Positions 6,156 through 6,792 of a stretch of 6,792 bases of DNA are shown here, in pieces (positions within the stretch are counted from its first letter, which is position 1; every line of letters starts with the position of its first letter). The notes under the pieces are model-generated. The model saw only the letters and a list, made by a program, of their open reading frames with translations. It was not told the origin of the DNA and ran no database searches. The stretch is from Gammaproteobacteria bacterium (GTDB lineage: Bacteria > Pseudomonadota > Gammaproteobacteria > Arenicellales > DRJH01): the NCBI GenBank assembly GCA_011052285.1, contig DRJH01000272.1, forward strand, positions 1-6,792, read 5' to 3'. The position numbers and the translations under genes were made by a program.

Positions 6156-6671
6156 TTAGGTAGCTGGATCAATCAATCCAGCTAGAAAATCTGCAAAGGG
6201 AGTTATATTGTGATTGACACTGGCTTCTTCCAGTGCTGCCATATACTCGGCACGTTGTTCCACCGGAACAACCATCCAAGGATAGCCACTACTTGCCAGC
6301 ATAACATTCATTAAAAACCGCCCCATGCGACCATTGCCATCCATGTAAGGGTGGATGTAAACAAAAAAGTAATGTCCCAATACAACTCCGACTGCTGGTT
6401 CTTTTTCATTTTGTAGCAGATCAAAGAAAGTAGGGATAAGCTCCCGTACTGCTTGATAATTTGGCGGCACATGCATTGATCTGCGAATATAAACGGGATG
6501 ATTACGATAACCCGCTAAATCAGTCGCTTCGAGAATGCCTGCTGTAACACTTGGCGCAAATAGTTCTCTGTACCATTTATCATGGTCCGACTGTGCTACG
6601 CTGCCAGCAATAGTCCCGTCCTTTTGACCGATGACTTTTTCAACGCTGGTCTGAGAATCAGGTGGAGTCGG
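6156..6671 (-). pseudogene. Fic-domain protein, N-terminus and start codon missing
   Basis: The frame is open on the minus strand from 6671 to TAA 6158-6156 (171 codons), but the first Met is at 6476, inside the homologous region. Typical Fic-protein sequence lies upstream of it (VAQSDHDKWYRELFAPSV, YRNHPVYIRRS), so 6476 is not the true start. Upstream of 6672 the frame is closed by TAA. The catalytic loop is intact: HPYMDGNGRMGR at fragment residues 107-118, matching HPFx(D/E)GNGRxxR with Tyr for Phe. GHYFFVYIHPYMDGNGR and FLMNVMLASSGYPW are characteristic of a proteobacterial Fic subfamily. Fic enzymes transfer AMP or other phosphate-containing groups from nucleotides onto protein hydroxyls. 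The inhibitory (S/T)xxxE(G/N) helix is not seen in what remains. The missing N-terminus implies a non-functional copy, or a truncation by rearrangement near 6650-6672. Confidence 0.75.
6161..6184. repeat. Perfect 9-bp inverted repeat at the 3' end of the fic remnant
   Basis: TAGCTGGAT (6161-6169) and ATCCAGCTA (6176-6184) flank a 6-base loop. The arms lie within the last codons of the Fic frame. A second CCAGCTAGA lies at about 6138-6146 and a GGCTGGAT near 6116-6123, so related sequence occurs four times within ~75 bases. No T-run follows on either strand, so a standard intrinsic terminator is unlikely. Confidence 0.6.
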
Positions 6672-6792
6672 TTATCTGGGGACTACAGCGCTTTCAGGCA
6701 CAAGGGGCGGTACAAGATGCTCAGACTACGCTGTGCGATGGTGAACGGGACCTTTGATCGGATTTTTGCAAAATATCGCAAAAAAAGTTGCC
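6672..6792. other. Unassigned right end with an A/T inverted repeat
   Basis: This stretch follows the break in the fic gene. A plus-strand frame is open to the window end (RYKMLRLRCAMVNGTF), and a short minus-strand frame reads VPFTIAQRSLSILYRP before a stop. I recognise neither. TTTTTGC (6763-6769) and GCAAAAA (6778-6784) form a perfect 7-bp inverted repeat around an 8-base loop. The stretch could be the edge of a mobile element that truncated fic, but no transposase motif or terminal repeat pair confirms it. Confidence 0.3.

Noticed and set aside
6161..6184. Intrinsic terminator of the fic gene
   Set aside because: The hairpin lies inside the last codons and no T-run follows on the minus strand.

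Overview
The window reads as a mosaic piece of a bacterial chromosome, most likely from a proteobacterium. The evidence is an Lnt-type periplasmic nitrilase, a phosphonate-type LysR remnant, a phosphonatase (PhnX) and a Gram-negative-style Fic protein. No rRNA, tRNA, CRISPR array or complete insertion sequence is visible. Base composition changes along the window: bases 1-2530 are clearly GC-rich, the middle block is close to balanced, and about 5400-6792 is more AT-rich.

Left block (1-2530, plus strand). A 5'-truncated CN-hydrolase resembling apolipoprotein N-acyltransferase is followed after 17 bases by a gene for an exported protein of unknown function. That gene has an excellent ribosome binding site and signal peptide. 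Its reading frame is broken, apparently by a frameshift near 1390-1475 and an in-frame TAG at 1508-1510. Its 3' half encodes a short tandem heptapeptide repeat, an Ig-like (CARDB-like) domain and a LNPQPEPP motif near the C-terminus.

Central block (2634-5482, minus strand). This is the most interesting part. A phosphonoacetaldehyde hydrolase (phnX) with all key catalytic residues lies 48 bases upstream of a 615-residue fusion protein, in the same direction. The fusion joins an N-terminal UROD/MtaA-type methyltransferase domain to a C-terminal corrinoid-binding module, the domain order and size of chloromethane methyltransferase CmuA. Upstream of phnX is an AT-rich control region with three TTATCG half-sites spaced exactly 13 bases apart. 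Upstream of that is a decayed lysR gene whose remaining effector-domain residues resemble LysR regulators of aminoethylphosphonate catabolism. The arrangement suggests a LysR-controlled operon linking C-P bond cleavage to corrinoid-dependent methyl transfer. That functional link is inference.

Right block (5483-6792). This holds decayed or truncated material: the lysR remnant (with a frameshift, a TAG and no 5' half), about 365 bases without a recognisable gene including a polypyrimidine tract, and a Fic-domain gene that has lost its start and N-terminus but keeps the HPYMDGNGR catalytic loop. The last ~120 bases are unassigned and carry a small inverted repeat. Several damaged genes on both sides of an apparently intact phnX-methyltransferase pair suggest a rearranged accessory region.
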